NCBI RefSeq assembly: GCF_026898115.1
Contig: NZ_CP114036.1
Span: 8,674,001 to 8,738,000 of the forward strand
Source: Streptomyces sp. S465
GTDB taxonomy: Bacteria; Actinomycetota; Actinomycetes; Streptomycetales; Streptomycetaceae
Direction: 5' to 3'
Length of the DNA: 64,000 bases
The position numbers were made by a program, and so were the translations under genes. This document shows, one piece after another, positions 1 through 11,487 of the stretch. Each line of letters starts with the position of its first letter. Positions within the stretch are counted from its first letter, which is position 1. The notes beneath the pieces are model-generated. The model did not search any database. It saw only the letters and a program-made list of their open reading frames with translations, and was not told where the DNA came from.

Positions 1-2
1 CA

Positions 3-449
3 TGGCTGCCCGGATGGCGGAAGAAGGGGTGGAAGACCGCATCGGGTTCGCCGGTGGCCAACCGCGAGCTGGTGATGCGTATCGATGAGCTCTTGGGCGG
101 CCGCACGGTGGAATTCGTCTATGTGCCGGCCCACCAGATCGACGGTGATCCGTTCAACGCGGCCGCCGACCGGGCGGCCAGCCACACGGCCCGCACACAG
201 CAGCCCGCGGGCTCCTCGCTCGGCTCCGCCCTGCCACCCCCCGAGGACCGGACGGCGACGCGCCCGGCAGGCCGCGGTGGCGCGGCGCGCCCGCGCACGA
301 CGACGGCCCAGCGGGGGAGGGGCGCCCGCTCGAAGGGGTCCGTCAAGGCGAAGTTCCCCGGCCGGTGCCGCTGCGGCACGCCCTATGCCAAGGGTGAAAC
401 GATCATGAAGAACGCCGACGGCTGGGGCCACCCGTCCTGCGCCACCTGA
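3..449 (+). CDS. rnhA: Ribonuclease H family protein, 3' part (5' end outside window)
   Basis: This is the C-terminal part of an RNase HI-like protein, which cuts the RNA strand of RNA:DNA hybrids in the cytoplasm. The frame is open from base 3 and reads WRKKGWKTASGSPVANREL, followed by VEFVYVPAHQ and DPFNAAADRAAS. These match the RNase HI end with its late catalytic His and Asp. After a low-complexity Pro/Arg linker comes a small CxC...HPSC module (FPGRC-RCGTPYAKGE...WGHPSC). I recall such a zinc-finger-like tail from streptomycete RNase H proteins. The true start and first catalytic residues lie upstream of the window. The GTG at 54 is only an internal codon. Confidence 0.82.
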   Translation, partial: WLPGWRKKGWKTASGSPVANRELVMRIDELLGGRTVEFVYVPAHQIDGDPFNAAADRAASHTARTQQPAGSSLGSALPPPEDRTATRPAGRGGAARPRTTTAQRGRGARSKGSVKAKFPGRCRCGTPYAKGETIMKNADGWGHPSCAT

Positions 450-520
450 GACCGGGCACGGAAATTCTGTGGTGTGTGCCTTCCGAGGTGTGTGCTCCCT
501 CACTTCTGGATCGATCGGTC

Positions 521-560
521 CCGAAGTTGCTTGACAGTCGAGTTCGGTCCGGGTGAATGT
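521..560 (+). promoter_or_regulatory. Promoter with overlapping inverted repeat for the MFS gene at 567
   Basis: A perfect TTGACA -35 lies at 531-536, and 17 bases later TGAATG (554-559) can serve as a weak -10. This would place the transcript start at or very near the ATG at 567, so the mRNA may be leaderless; no clear Shine-Dalgarno is present. An imperfect inverted repeat with arms CCGAA (521-525) and TTCGG (543-547) brackets the -35 and could be a repressor site. The promoter call rests on consensus match only. Confidence 0.5.
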
Positions 561-566
561 TCTGGC

Positions 567-1925
567 ATGAACGATCCAGAATTGCTGTCGGGCAGTACGT
601 CATGCCTGACCGCGGCGCCCGGCCCGGCCGCCGTGGCGCCCGCACAGTCGGTGGCGCCCGGCCCCCCGGCGGTCGCCGCACCCGACCCCCGCGGGGGTTC
701 CGCCGGGCTGAGCCGGGCGACGGTGCTGCTGCTGTCGCTCGTGTGCGGCTCGGCGGTGGCCAACATCTACTACGCCCAGCCCTTGCTGCCCGTCATCGCG
801 AAGGCGCTCGGGGTGTCCGAAGGGGCCGGTGGACTGGTCGTCACCGCCTCCCAGATCGGCTATGCGCTCTCGCTGGCACTGCTGGTGCCCCTGGGCGATG
901 TGCTCGAACGTCGCCGTCTGGTCAGCGTGTTGCTCGGACTCACCGCCGTGGCCCTGCTCGGCGCGGCCGCGTCCCCGTCGCTGGGTCCCCTGCTCGCCGC
1001 GATCGCGGCGGTGGGGGTGACATCGGCGGTGGCCCAGATCGTGGTGCCCATGGCCGCGTCGCTCGCCGCCGACCACGAACGCGGCTCGGTGGTGGGCACG
1101 GTGATGAGCGGTCTGCTCATCGGCATCATGTTCGCCCGCACCCTCGCCGGGCTGCTCGCCCAGATCGGCGGATGGCAGCTGGTGTTTATCGTCGCGGCCG
1201 TCCTGATGGTCGTGCTGGCCGTCACCCTGCGCCTGGTCCTGAGCCCCGTACCGCCGCCGGAGAGCACGGCCTACCCCCGGCTGCTGCGCTCGGTACTCAT
1301 GCTGGTGCGCACCGAGCCGCTGCTGCGCCGGCGCATGGGCCTGGCCGCGGTCGGGATGGGCTGCTTCACCATCCTGTGGACCGCGTCGTCGTTCCTGCTG
1401 GCCAACCCGCCGTACAACTACCGGCCTGCCGCCATCGGCCTGTTCGGCCTGGCCGGGGTCGTCGGAGCTGTCGCCGCCGTCCTCGCCGGCCGGCTCGCGG
1501 ACCGCGGCCGTGGCCGTCAGGTGGTGACGGGCGGGCTGATCCTGCTGACCGGCAGCTGGGGTGTGCTCGCCGCCGCCGGCCTGGGCGGAGCGGCCGGTCT
1601 GACCGCGCTGATCGTCGGCATCATGGCGCTCAACCTCGCCCAGCAGTCCCTGCTGATCAGCCACCAGAGCGCGATCTACCGCCGGGCCCCGCACGCCCGC
1701 AGCCGGGTGACGACCGCCCTCATGGTCTCCGCGTTCGTCGGCAGCGCCGCCTCCTCGGCGCTGACCGCACTGCTCTACCCGCTCCTCGGATGGACGGGCA
1801 TGTGCGGCCTTGGCGCGCTGATCGCGCTGGCCGGGGTCGGCATCTGGATCCTCGAGCTGCGCCGGCCCAGCCCCTCCGAACCGCTCGCCGCTCCGTCGGC
1901 GGCCCAGGAGGACGACCGTGCCTGA
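567..1925 (+). CDS. MFS transporter, DHA1-like efflux type
   Basis: A 452-residue major facilitator with about 12 hydrophobic segments. After a Pro/Ala-rich cytoplasmic head the first helix reads LLLSLVCGSAVANIYYAQPLL, and the motif A region reads GDVLERRRL between helices 2 and 3. The overall look is that of drug or metabolite:H+ antiporters, and the substrate cannot be read from the sequence. I chose ATG 567 over earlier in-frame codons because the TTGACA promoter element sits just upstream and the longer version would add non-conserved sequence. The stop overlaps the start of the next gene by 8 bases, so the two are probably translated together. Confidence 0.85.
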   Translation: MNDPELLSGSTSCLTAAPGPAAVAPAQSVAPGPPAVAAPDPRGGSAGLSRATVLLLSLVCGSAVANIYYAQPLLPVIAKALGVSEGAGGLVVTASQIGYALSLALLVPLGDVLERRRLVSVLLGLTAVALLGAAASPSLGPLLAAIAAVGVTSAVAQIVVPMAASLAADHERGSVVGTVMSGLLIGIMFARTLAGLLAQIGGWQLVFIVAAVLMVVLAVTLRLVLSPVPPPESTAYPRLLRSVLMLVRTEPLLRRRMGLAAVGMGCFTILWTASSFLLANPPYNYRPAAIGLFGLAGVVGAVAAVLAGRLADRGRGRQVVTGGLILLTGSWGVLAAAGLGGAAGLTALIVGIMALNLAQQSLLISHQSAIYRRAPHARSRVTTALMVSAFVGSAASSALTALLYPLLGWTGMCGLGALIALAGVGIWILELRRPSPSEPLAAPSAAQEDDRA

Positions 1926-2895
1926 GACCGCCGACTGCCCCGTCCCGACCACTCTCCCTCATGAAAGGCCCCACACCGTGGTGACACCCGTAGGCAGGAC
2001 CGGTGCCGTGGCGGACGGTACGCAGGGCGGCGGCGCCGACGGCTCCGGGTCCCGGCTGCCGGGGCTCTGGCGGCGCACCATCGGTGAACTCACCCTGACC
2101 TATGTGCCCGACGCGGGTGTCGCGATGATCCCCACGCGTGTCTACCCGCTCTCCACCCCGCAGGACTGGGACGGGCACCGCACACATATGACCGGAGAGG
2201 GCCACCTGGCCATGGGATGCGGAGCGCTGCTCGTCGAGCGCGGAGCGACCCGCCTGCTCATCGACGCCGGCCACGGGTCCATTTCCGGCGAGGACGTGGA
2301 GCACTTTCAGCATGGGTTCACCCATGTGCGGACCCTGCCCGCGGCGCTGACCGAACTCGGCGTGGACCCCGCCGACCTGGAGATGGTCGCCTTCACCCAC
2401 CTCCACGGCGACCACACCGGATGGGCCCGGCCCGACGCGGTCGAGGATCCACGGAGCCTGTTCACCACGGCACGGTGGATGGTCGGCGAGGGTGAACTGA
2501 AGGGCGCCGCCCTGGGAGACGGCCCGATACTGGCCGGCGGGGACGAACGGATCACGTTCGTCGCCGACGGAACCGAGATCGCCGACGGCGTCCGCGCCTG
2601 GTCCCTGCCCGGACACACCCCCGGGCACACCGCCTGGATCCTCGACACCGGCGACGGCCGGAGCATCGTGGCCTTCGGCGACGCCATGCACTCACCGGTC
2701 CAGGTGCGGCACCCGGACTGGCAGGTGGTGCTGGACGCCCACCCGGACGAGGCCGAGAAGTCACGACGCCGTCTCATCGACCACCTCGCCCGGGACGGGG
2801 TCTTCGGTTTCGGTGTGCACTTCGCCGACCAGCAACTGGGAACGGTGGACGGCTCCGGGCGGTGGTGCCCGTGGTCCGACGAGACGACCGGGTAG
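1918..2895 (+). CDS. MBL-fold metallo-hydrolase
   Basis: A 325-residue metallo-beta-lactamase-fold hydrolase. The metal-binding motif is THLHGDHTG (HxHxDH), followed by the second histidine in SLPGHTPGHT, the bridging Asp in VAFGDAMHSP and a late His in FGVHFAD. The set resembles N-acyl-homoserine-lactonase-like and related soluble MBL hydrolases. GTG 1918 is the preferred start because AGGAGG (1906-1911) lies 6 bases before it and it overlaps the MFS stop. GTG 1978 is a weaker alternative. Coupling to an exporter suggests that the pair handles one compound by hydrolysis and export, which is inference only. Confidence 0.87.
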   Translation: MPETADCPVPTTLPHERPHTVVTPVGRTGAVADGTQGGGADGSGSRLPGLWRRTIGELTLTYVPDAGVAMIPTRVYPLSTPQDWDGHRTHMTGEGHLAMGCGALLVERGATRLLIDAGHGSISGEDVEHFQHGFTHVRTLPAALTELGVDPADLEMVAFTHLHGDHTGWARPDAVEDPRSLFTTARWMVGEGELKGAALGDGPILAGGDERITFVADGTEIADGVRAWSLPGHTPGHTAWILDTGDGRSIVAFGDAMHSPVQVRHPDWQVVLDAHPDEAEKSRRRLIDHLARDGVFGFGVHFADQQLGTVDGSGRWCPWSDETTG

Positions 2896-2908
2896 GTGCC
2901 GTGGCCCC

Positions 2909-3571
2909 TCAGGCGGAGGGTGCCTCGCCGGACTCGGCCGTACCGGCGGCCGGGTCCGGGGTGGCGGGCGAGTAGAAGACCGACTTCTGCTGCTTGGTGC
3001 GGTGTGCCTGGCCCTTCGCCACGAGGGACTCGAGCGTGCTGCGCACGACCGTGGCCTTGATCTCGCGGTCCGGATGCGCCTGTGTGACGGCGGCGGTGAT
3101 CTCGGCGGCGGAACGGGGCTCGCCGTGCTGGGTGAGGTGGTCACGGACGAGATCCCGGAGCGTGGGCGCGTCCGCCTCCCGCGCCCGCTTGGCACGGCCG
3201 CTGCCCGGCTCCGCGCGCTTCCGCTTGCCGTTGGTGGCGTCGGCCTTCTTCTTCGCCTTGCGCGGCGCTGACGGCGCGGTGGACTTCGGCGCGGTGGACT
3301 CCGGCGCCGCGGACTCCGGCGCCGTGGACGCGCCGTTCGCGGCGCCGCTGGAGCCACCGTTCGCCGGTACGTCGGCGGTGGCGTCGTCACCAAGGGTCTG
3401 CCGCATGGTGAGCAGCAGCGCCCGGTTTTCCTCCAGTACCGCCAACTGCTCCCGCAGCGCTGCTATTTGGGAGCTGATACGTTCGTGCTCGGCGGTGTTG
3501 CGTTCCAGATCGGCGGCGACCTGAGCCGCGTACTGGGACTTCAGGTTGGCATTGTCGGCAGAGGTGTCCAC
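2909..3571 (-). CDS. Coiled-coil / winged-helix-like DNA-binding protein, uncharacterised
   Basis: A protein of about 220 residues with three parts. The N-terminal 60 residues form a heptad-like coiled coil (SSQIAALREQLAVLEENRALLL). A Ser/Ala/Pro/Lys linker follows, with repeated APESTAPKS units and a basic patch RKAKKKADATNGKRKR. The C-terminus, about 75 residues, reads PTLRDLVRDHLTQHGEPRSAAEITAAV and looks like a winged helix. I infer a nucleoid-associated or regulatory protein. GTG 3571 is favoured because AGGGAG (3583-3578) lies 6 bases upstream; ATG 3586 has no good ribosome site. It is transcribed divergently from the alcohol dehydrogenase at 3681. Confidence 0.72.
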   Translation of the reverse strand: MDTSADNANLKSQYAAQVAADLERNTAEHERISSQIAALREQLAVLEENRALLLTMRQTLGDDATADVPANGGSSGAANGASTAPESAAPESTAPKSTAPSAPRKAKKKADATNGKRKRAEPGSGRAKRAREADAPTLRDLVRDHLTQHGEPRSAAEITAAVTQAHPDREIKATVVRSTLESLVAKGQAHRTKQQKSVFYSPATPDPAAGTAESGEAPSA

Positions 3572-3680
3572 TACAAGCTCCCTCATCTGGGCGCATAACG
3601 TGTTGGTGCTGGATGGTACATGTGCGCCAATCCCACGTGACGCCGCCCTGCTGTGGAGTTGGACCGGAAAGGAACCACGG

Positions 3681-4790
3681 ATGACCTCGGACGCACGACC
3701 CATACGATCCGGCGCACACGCGACGGCGGGCCCGGCGGCGGACACACTCCCGGACACGATGCGCGCGGCGCGGTTCGACACGGCCGCGCGCACCCTGACG
3801 GTCGAGGAGGTGCCGGTGCCCCGGCCGGGCGCGGGCGAGGTCCTGGTCAAGGTGGCCGCGTGCGGCATCTGCCAGTCGGACCTGAGCCAGCTCGACGGCC
3901 ATATCGCGCCCCGGCTGCCGGTGGTCACCCCCGGACACGAGGCGTCGGGGGTGGTGGCGGCGGTGGGTGACACCGCCGGACACTGGAAGGCGGGCGACCG
4001 GGTGGTGCTGGGCGCGGGGAAGGCGTGCGGCACCTGTTCCGCCTGCCGGTTCGGCGGTGGCACGAACACGTGTGAGAACCTCCAGGTGATGGCCTTCCAC
4101 TACGACGGAGCCTGGGCCGAGTACGTACTGACGGACGCGACGACGCTCATCGCCGTGCCCGACTCCGTACCCCTGGAACACGCCGCCGTGCTCGCCGACG
4201 CCGTCTCCACCCCGTACGGCGCCATCGACACCGCCCAGTTGCGGTCCGCCGAATCCGTGGGCATCTGGGGGCTGGGGGGTCTGGGTACCCACCTCGTCCA
4301 GCTGACCCGCGTGTGCGGCGCGTCCCCGATCGTCGCCCTCGACCCCCTGCCCGCCGCGCGTGAGCGCGCGCTCGCGCTGGGCGCCGACTTCGCGCTCGAC
4401 CCGACGGAGGAGGACACCCCGGCCAGGCTGAAGGAGATCACGGCGGGCAAGGGCCTGGACGTGGCCTTCGACTGCGTCGGCCGCGCCCCCGCCTTCACCC
4501 AGGCCGAGCGCGCCCTCGGCCACCGGGGCCGCCTGGTGCTCGTCGGCATCTCTCCCGACCCGCTGGCCGTGGGCCCGGAAATCCACTTCGTGCGCAACCG
4601 CCACACCGTGATCGGACACACCGGGTATCGCATGGAACACCTGGAGGACCTGGTCGAACTGACGGCCCGGGGCCGCCTGGACATCTCCGGTTCGGTCAGC
4701 GCGGTCCTCCCCCTGGAGGACGTGCACGAGGGCATCCGCCGGCTGCGTGAGCGGGAGGGCAACCCGATCCGCGTCCTGCTGCGGCCCTGA
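3681..4790 (+). CDS. Zinc-dependent alcohol dehydrogenase (MDR superfamily)
   Basis: A 369-residue medium-chain dehydrogenase that oxidises an alcohol with NAD(P)+. The catalytic zinc site is seen as CGIC (Cys61) and GHE (85-87). A structural zinc lobe has Cys at about 116, 119, 122 and 131. The nucleotide fold carries GLGGLG. ATG 3681 has GGAAAGGAA just before it. An N-terminal extension of about 25 residues precedes the usual MRAARF start, so Met27 is a possible alternative. A strong hairpin follows the gene, which appears to be transcribed alone. The physiological alcohol is unknown. Confidence 0.88.
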   Translation: MTSDARPIRSGAHATAGPAADTLPDTMRAARFDTAARTLTVEEVPVPRPGAGEVLVKVAACGICQSDLSQLDGHIAPRLPVVTPGHEASGVVAAVGDTAGHWKAGDRVVLGAGKACGTCSACRFGGGTNTCENLQVMAFHYDGAWAEYVLTDATTLIAVPDSVPLEHAAVLADAVSTPYGAIDTAQLRSAESVGIWGLGGLGTHLVQLTRVCGASPIVALDPLPAARERALALGADFALDPTEEDTPARLKEITAGKGLDVAFDCVGRAPAFTQAERALGHRGRLVLVGISPDPLAVGPEIHFVRNRHTVIGHTGYRMEHLEDLVELTARGRLDISGSVSAVLPLEDVHEGIRRLREREGNPIRVLLRP

Positions 4791-4826
4791 CGCCCACGGC
4801 CGCCCCGGTCCACTCGGCCGGGGCCC

Positions 4827-4859
4827 GACACCGGCCGGGGCGAGACCCCGGCCGGTGTC
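4827..4859. terminator. Bidirectional terminator hairpin
   Basis: A perfect 14-bp GC-rich stem (GACACCGGCCGGGG and its complement) with a 5-base CGAGA loop sits between two convergent genes ending at 4790 and 4881. It lacks a T-tract on either side, as is usual for actinomycete hairpins. Confidence 0.75.
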
Positions 4860-4880
4860 CGCCTCAGGAGTACGGCTGCC

Positions 4881-5489
4881 TCAGGAGCCCGGCTGCTCGA
4901 TCCACGCACGCCACTGCCCGGCGCCGACGAGTTCGGCCAGCCGCTGGTAGCCGCCCCTGCCCGGATGCGCACCGTCGCCGGCCAGGGCTTCCCGGGTCCA
5001 GACCGGGTCGTCGGCCAGTTCCAGGGTCGTGGCGATGAACGGGACGTGCTGTGCCCGGCAGAGGGCGGCCATCTCGTCGGCGAGTGCCGCGGTACGCCGC
5101 AGATGCTCTTCGCCCGCGTCGACGACCGGCGGTGGGCCCACGACCAGTGGGGTGATGGCCTGCCGCCGGGCCTCCTCCAGGAGCGAGGCCAGGTTCTCCC
5201 CAGTGCGGGCCGCGTCGACGCGCACCGTGCCGTTCTCCTGGACCGTGTCGTTGCTGCCGAAGGAGACGACGAGCCGGTTGTCGGAGCCGGGCAGGGTCCG
5301 CGGCAGGACCTCCTGCCAGCAGCGCCGCAGGACGTCCTCGGAGGTGTTGCGCCTGATGCCCAGGTTGAAGGCGGTGATGTCGCCACCGGTGGCCTCCAGC
5401 ACCCTGCCGACCCACCCCCGGTGTTCCGGGTCGCCGATCCCCTGGACGAAGGAGTCCCCGATGAAACAGATACGTATGGTTCCGCTCAC
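4881..5489 (-). CDS. SGNH/GDSL-family hydrolase
   Basis: A protein of about 202 residues from the SGNH esterase/lipase family. Block I is FIGDSFVQG with the nucleophile Ser about 12 residues in, block III is SFGSND, and block V is DGAHPGRGG with the catalytic Asp and His. It has no signal peptide, so it is likely cytoplasmic, and its ester substrate is unknown. The start is taken as GTG 5489 (V-SGTIRICF), which places the GDS motif at the usual distance from the N-terminus. An upstream ATG at 5540 would overlap the divergent gene that begins at 5539. Confidence 0.85.
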   Translation of the reverse strand: MSGTIRICFIGDSFVQGIGDPEHRGWVGRVLEATGGDITAFNLGIRRNTSEDVLRRCWQEVLPRTLPGSDNRLVVSFGSNDTVQENGTVRVDAARTGENLASLLEEARRQAITPLVVGPPPVVDAGEEHLRRTAALADEMAALCRAQHVPFIATTLELADDPVWTREALAGDGAHPGRGGYQRLAELVGAGQWRAWIEQPGS

Positions 5490-5538
5490 TGAGCCGACCC
5501 TAGCGTCCGGGCGTGGGCCGGTCGCGTAGCCTCCGGGC

Positions 5539-6242
5539 ATGACTGATCACCGTTCGGTGGACCTGGGAGAAACGCGGCTGGCCTATCAGGTGTCCGGCCC
5601 GCCGGACGCTCCGCCGCTGGTGCTGTTGCACGCTCTGGGGGAGAGCGCCGCCGACTGGGACGCGGTGGCGCCCGTCCTCGCCCGAAGCCGGCGGGTGTAC
5701 GCCCTCGACCTTCGTGGCCACGGCAGGAGCGCTTGGCCGAAGGACTGCTCGCTCGAACTCATGCGGGCCGATGTGCTCGCGTTCATGGACGAGCTGGCAC
5801 TTGGCCGGGTGGACCTGATCGGCCACTCGATGGGCGGGATCGTGGCCTACCTGCTCGCGTCCGCCCAACCGCGGCGGGTGGCGCGGCTGGTGCTGGAGGA
5901 GGCCGCGGTGCTGCGCCCCCGGCGGCCGGCCACTCCGGCCAGGCCGGACGGCGAGCCGACCTTCGACTGGGAGACGGCGCTGGCCATCAGGAAGCAGATC
6001 GACGACCCGGACCCGGCGTGGTCGGAGGGGCTCGACCGGATCACCGCCGCCACCCTGGTCGTGGCCGGTGGCGCACGGAGCCATGTGCCCCAGGAGGACG
6101 TCGCCGAACTGGCTCGCCGCATCCCCGGCGGACGCATGGTCACCATCCCCGCCGGCCATCTGGTCCACGCCGCGGAGCCCACGCTGTTCACGGCCGCGGT
6201 GGCGGCGTTCCTGGAGTCGGAGCCGGACGCCCGTCCCGCCCC

Positions 6243-6252
<10 letters not shown>
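5539..6252 (+). CDS. Alpha/beta-fold hydrolase
   Basis: A 237-residue cytoplasmic hydrolase. It shows the oxyanion segment LLHALGES, the nucleophile elbow GHSMGG (Ser97), and the final catalytic His in PAGHLVHAAEP. The compact form without a large lid resembles small esterases and enol-lactonase-like hydrolases such as PcaD relatives, and the substrate is unknown. It is transcribed divergently from the SGNH gene with about 50 bases between starts. Its last 10 bases overlap the end of the aconitase-like gene on the other strand. Confidence 0.87.
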
Positions 6253-8918
<2,666 letters not shown>

Positions 8919-8936
8919 GTTCCCCTGCCGTCACGA

Positions 8937-8962
8937 TTGTATCTGTTTCAGATCTAGTACAA
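8937..8962. promoter_or_regulatory. GntR-type operator candidate, copy 1
   Basis: A 26-bp site with half-sites TTGTATC and AGTACAA separated by 12 bases, starting 19 bases upstream of the aconitase-like ATG. It shares architecture and outer bases with the sites at 9008 and 12988. An inner perfect repeat ATCTG-TTT-CAGAT lies inside it. The likely ligand protein is the GntR regulator encoded at 10514-11404. Confidence 0.65.
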
Positions 8963-8980
8963 ATCCCGGAGCTCAATGTC

Positions 8981-9009
8981 TTGACGCTCCGATCAGCTGT
9001 CTTCATATT
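8981..9009 (+). promoter_or_regulatory. Promoter for the MFS permease gene
   Basis: A -35 TTGACG (8981-8986) and a -10 CATATT (9004-9009) are 17 bases apart. The -10 and presumed start point lie under the second palindrome (9008-9033), the usual position for repression by a GntR protein. Confidence 0.5.
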
Positions 9010-9033
9010 GTCTCAAGCCGCTTATTGATACAA
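9008..9033. promoter_or_regulatory. GntR-type operator candidate, copy 2
   Basis: Half-sites TTGTCTC and GATACAA are separated by 12 bases, 26 bp in total, with the same geometry as the copies at 8937 and 12988. It overlaps the -10 of the permease promoter and ends 56 bases before the permease ATG. Confidence 0.68.
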
Positions 9034-9089
9034 CCGTCGCGCTATCGCGATGCACCTGCTCCCCCCGATCGAGCCGTCTGGAGCTCCTC

Positions 9090-10442
9090 ATGGCGATCAA
9101 TGTCGATCAGCGCGAGGCCACCGCGACGATGCGCACCGTCTCCCGGCGCATCCTCCCGTTCCTCTTCGTGCTCTACGTCGTCAACTACATCGACCGCGCG
9201 AACATCGGCTTCGCCGCCCTGCAGATGAACGAGGAACTGGGGCTGAGCAGCCAGGCGTTCGGCCTGGCCGCCGGCCTGTTCTTCTGGGGCTACTTCCTGT
9301 TCGAGGTGCCCAGCAACCTCGCCCTCGCCCGCTTCGGCGCCCGCCGCTGGATCGCCCGCATCCTGGTCAGCTGGGGCATCCTCGCCACCATCATGGCGTT
9401 CACCCACTCCGCGACGCAGCTGTATGTGCTGCGCTTCCTGCTCGGCGTGGCCGAGGCCGGCTTCTTCCCCGGCATCGTGGTCTACCTGACCTACTGGTTC
9501 CGCAAGAAGGAGGTCGCCACCGCGACCGCGCTCTTCCTCACCGCGATCCCCGCCTCCTACATCCTCGCCGCCCCGCTCAGCGCGCTGATCATGGACCATG
9601 TGCACTGGTTCGGCCTCAGCGGCTGGCGCTGGATGTTCATCCTGGAGGGCGCCCCGGCCGTACTCCTGGGCATCGCCTGCTACTTCGTGCTGACCGAGCG
9701 GCCGGCCGACGCCACGTGGCTCACCGAGCGGCAGCGCGCCTGGCTGACGGCCGAGCTGGACCAGGAGCAGCAGGCCAATCCGCACGCCAGGAAGCTGAGC
9801 ACGCTCAAGGTCATGGCCGACCCCAAGGTCCTGCTGCTGGCGGTGGTCTACTTCGTCTACCAGGCCGGCAGCCTCGGCGTCGGCTACTGGCTGCCGCAGA
9901 TCGTCAAGGACTTCTCGGACGGCCTCGGCAACTCCGCGATCGGCTTCATCAGCGCCATCCCCTATGTCGTCGCCGCCTTCGGCATGGTGTGGTGGTCGCG
10001 CCGCTCCGACCGGCTCGGCGAGCGCAAGCTCCACTCGGCCGTCCCGCTGGCGCTGGCCGCCGTCACCCTGATCGCGGCCGGCTTCACCCACTCACCCGTG
10101 CTCGGTCTGGCGATGATCGCGCTGTCGCTGACCGGCCTGTACGGCTTCAAGTCGCCGTTCTGGGCGCTGCCCACGCTCTTCCTGACCCGCTCCACCGCCG
10201 CGGTCGCGGTGGCGGTCGTCAACTCCATCGGCAACCTCGGCGGTTTCTTCGGCCCCTACGCCATCGGCTGGGCCAAGGACTCGACGGGCTCGGCCACCGG
10301 CGGGCTGATATTCCTCGGCGGCCTGGTCCTCGTCGCCTTCCTGCTCACCCTGGCGCTGCGCGTCGGTGGCGGAGCGGGGACCCCGGCCGGGCAGCCGGAC
10401 ACCGGTGAGGCATCGCCCACGTCGTCGGTGCCGGCGCCGTAG
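9090..10442 (+). CDS. MFS permease, anion:cation symporter type
   Basis: A 450-residue 12-helix permease. The N-terminal region RRILPFLFVLYVVNYIDRANIGFAAL, followed by GLFFWGYFLFEVPSNL and RIL-VSWGI, is characteristic of the ACS family (phthalate, tartrate and hexuronate permeases), which imports organic anions with protons. GGAG lies 7 bases before ATG 9090. It is divergent from the aconitase-like gene and shares two palindromic operator candidates with it. I infer uptake of the carboxylate substrate of this locus, but the exact anion cannot be read from the sequence. Confidence 0.88.
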   Translation: MAINVDQREATATMRTVSRRILPFLFVLYVVNYIDRANIGFAALQMNEELGLSSQAFGLAAGLFFWGYFLFEVPSNLALARFGARRWIARILVSWGILATIMAFTHSATQLYVLRFLLGVAEAGFFPGIVVYLTYWFRKKEVATATALFLTAIPASYILAAPLSALIMDHVHWFGLSGWRWMFILEGAPAVLLGIACYFVLTERPADATWLTERQRAWLTAELDQEQQANPHARKLSTLKVMADPKVLLLAVVYFVYQAGSLGVGYWLPQIVKDFSDGLGNSAIGFISAIPYVVAAFGMVWWSRRSDRLGERKLHSAVPLALAAVTLIAAGFTHSPVLGLAMIALSLTGLYGFKSPFWALPTLFLTRSTAAVAVAVVNSIGNLGGFFGPYAIGWAKDSTGSATGGLIFLGGLVLVAFLLTLALRVGGGAGTPAGQPDTGEASPTSSVPAP

Positions 10443-10458
10443 CCCCTGGCATCGAGAA

Positions 10459-10500
10459 GCCCGCCGGTTCCCGCGCTTCGCGTGGCGGGAACCGGCGGGC
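10459..10500. terminator. Bidirectional terminator hairpin
   Basis: A perfect 16-bp stem (10459-10474 with 10485-10500) and a 10-base loop lie between the convergent MFS permease and GntR genes. Confidence 0.82.
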
Positions 10501-10513
10501 CTGCGCTGTGCGG

Positions 10514-11404
10514 CTATGCCCCGTGGCCGGGTCCGGTCTTGATCTCCCGTACCGTGTCCAGGTGCTGGTGCAGGAAGGCCGACGCCTCCTCGATGCGGCC
10601 GTCCTCGATCAGGTCCAGCAGGTGGAGGTGTTCGCGGGCCTGACGGGTCAGCCGGGAGCGGTCGATCTGGTGGCGGTACTCGATCAGCCGCCGCAGCCGG
10701 TTCTGCCGGCGTACGGCGTCCAGCAGGAACTGATTGCCCGAACAGCCCACCAGCATCTCGTGGAACGAGGCGTTGACCTGGAACAGCTCCGCCCGCGGCA
10801 GCAGCAGGATGTCCCCGTGCAGCAGGTCCTCCTGCTGCTGCCGGTGGCGCGCGAACGCCTCGGTGTCCACGGTGAAACCCGGCTCCAGCAGGGCGGCCGA
10901 CTCGACGATCATCCGGAACCGGTAGCTCTGGGCGTGCGCCTCGACGGTGGCCATGACGTGCTGGAACTCCCAGCCACGGCCGCCGGTCTTGCGCCGGACC
11001 AGGTCCTCGGCCTCCATCCGCGCCAGCACCCGGCCGGCCTGGCGCGGCGTCAGCCGGTACCGGCGGCTGATGTCGGCCGCGGTGAACGAGCCGGTGAAAC
11101 GGCCGCCGACATAGTCGTCGGCGATCTCGAAGTACGCCGCCTGCTCCACGTCCTCGCCGTCGGTCAGGTCCGGCCGGGTCAGGGCGCTCGCGTCACGGGC
11201 GAGGAAGAAGCCGCGGTTGGGGATCCGGTCCAGGATGCCGACGTCGGCCAGGAAGAGCATGGCCTTGCGCACCGGAGTACGGGAGACCTCCAGCGCGTCG
11301 GCCGCCCACTGCTCGGTGACGTGCGCGCCCTCCGCCAGGCCGGTGCGACGCATCAGGTCCACCAGTCGGGTGGCGATGGAGGTGGTCAGGTTCGGGCGCG
11401 ACAT
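10514..11404 (-). CDS. GntR-family transcriptional regulator with extra winged helix
   Basis: A 296-residue regulator. The N-terminal winged helix reads QWAADALEVSRTPVRKAMLFLADVGILDRIPNRGFFLA. A second helix-turn-helix-like block, about residues 100-150, reads ITAADISRRY-like FTAADISRRYRLTPRQAGRVLARMEAEDLV. The C-terminal half is all-helical and looks like an FCD effector domain, which typically binds carboxylates. Start ATG 11404 (MSRPNLTTSIA) fits the family better than the ATG 36 bases upstream. The protein is the natural candidate to bind the TTGTATC-N12-GATACAA palindromes on both sides of the locus. Confidence 0.86.
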   Translation of the reverse strand: MSRPNLTTSIATRLVDLMRRTGLAEGAHVTEQWAADALEVSRTPVRKAMLFLADVGILDRIPNRGFFLARDASALTRPDLTDGEDVEQAAYFEIADDYVGGRFTGSFTAADISRRYRLTPRQAGRVLARMEAEDLVRRKTGGRGWEFQHVMATVEAHAQSYRFRMIVESAALLEPGFTVDTEAFARHRQQQEDLLHGDILLLPRAELFQVNASFHEMLVGCSGNQFLLDAVRRQNRLRRLIEYRHQIDRSRLTRQAREHLHLLDLIEDGRIEEASAFLHQHLDTVREIKTGPGHGA

Positions 11405-11487
11405 CAGCCCCTGCGCTTGTCGGGTAGGACGGGACGGCAACGCCCCATCCTACGAGTAACGGCCCGTCGTGCGAGTTCCGGGGAGCC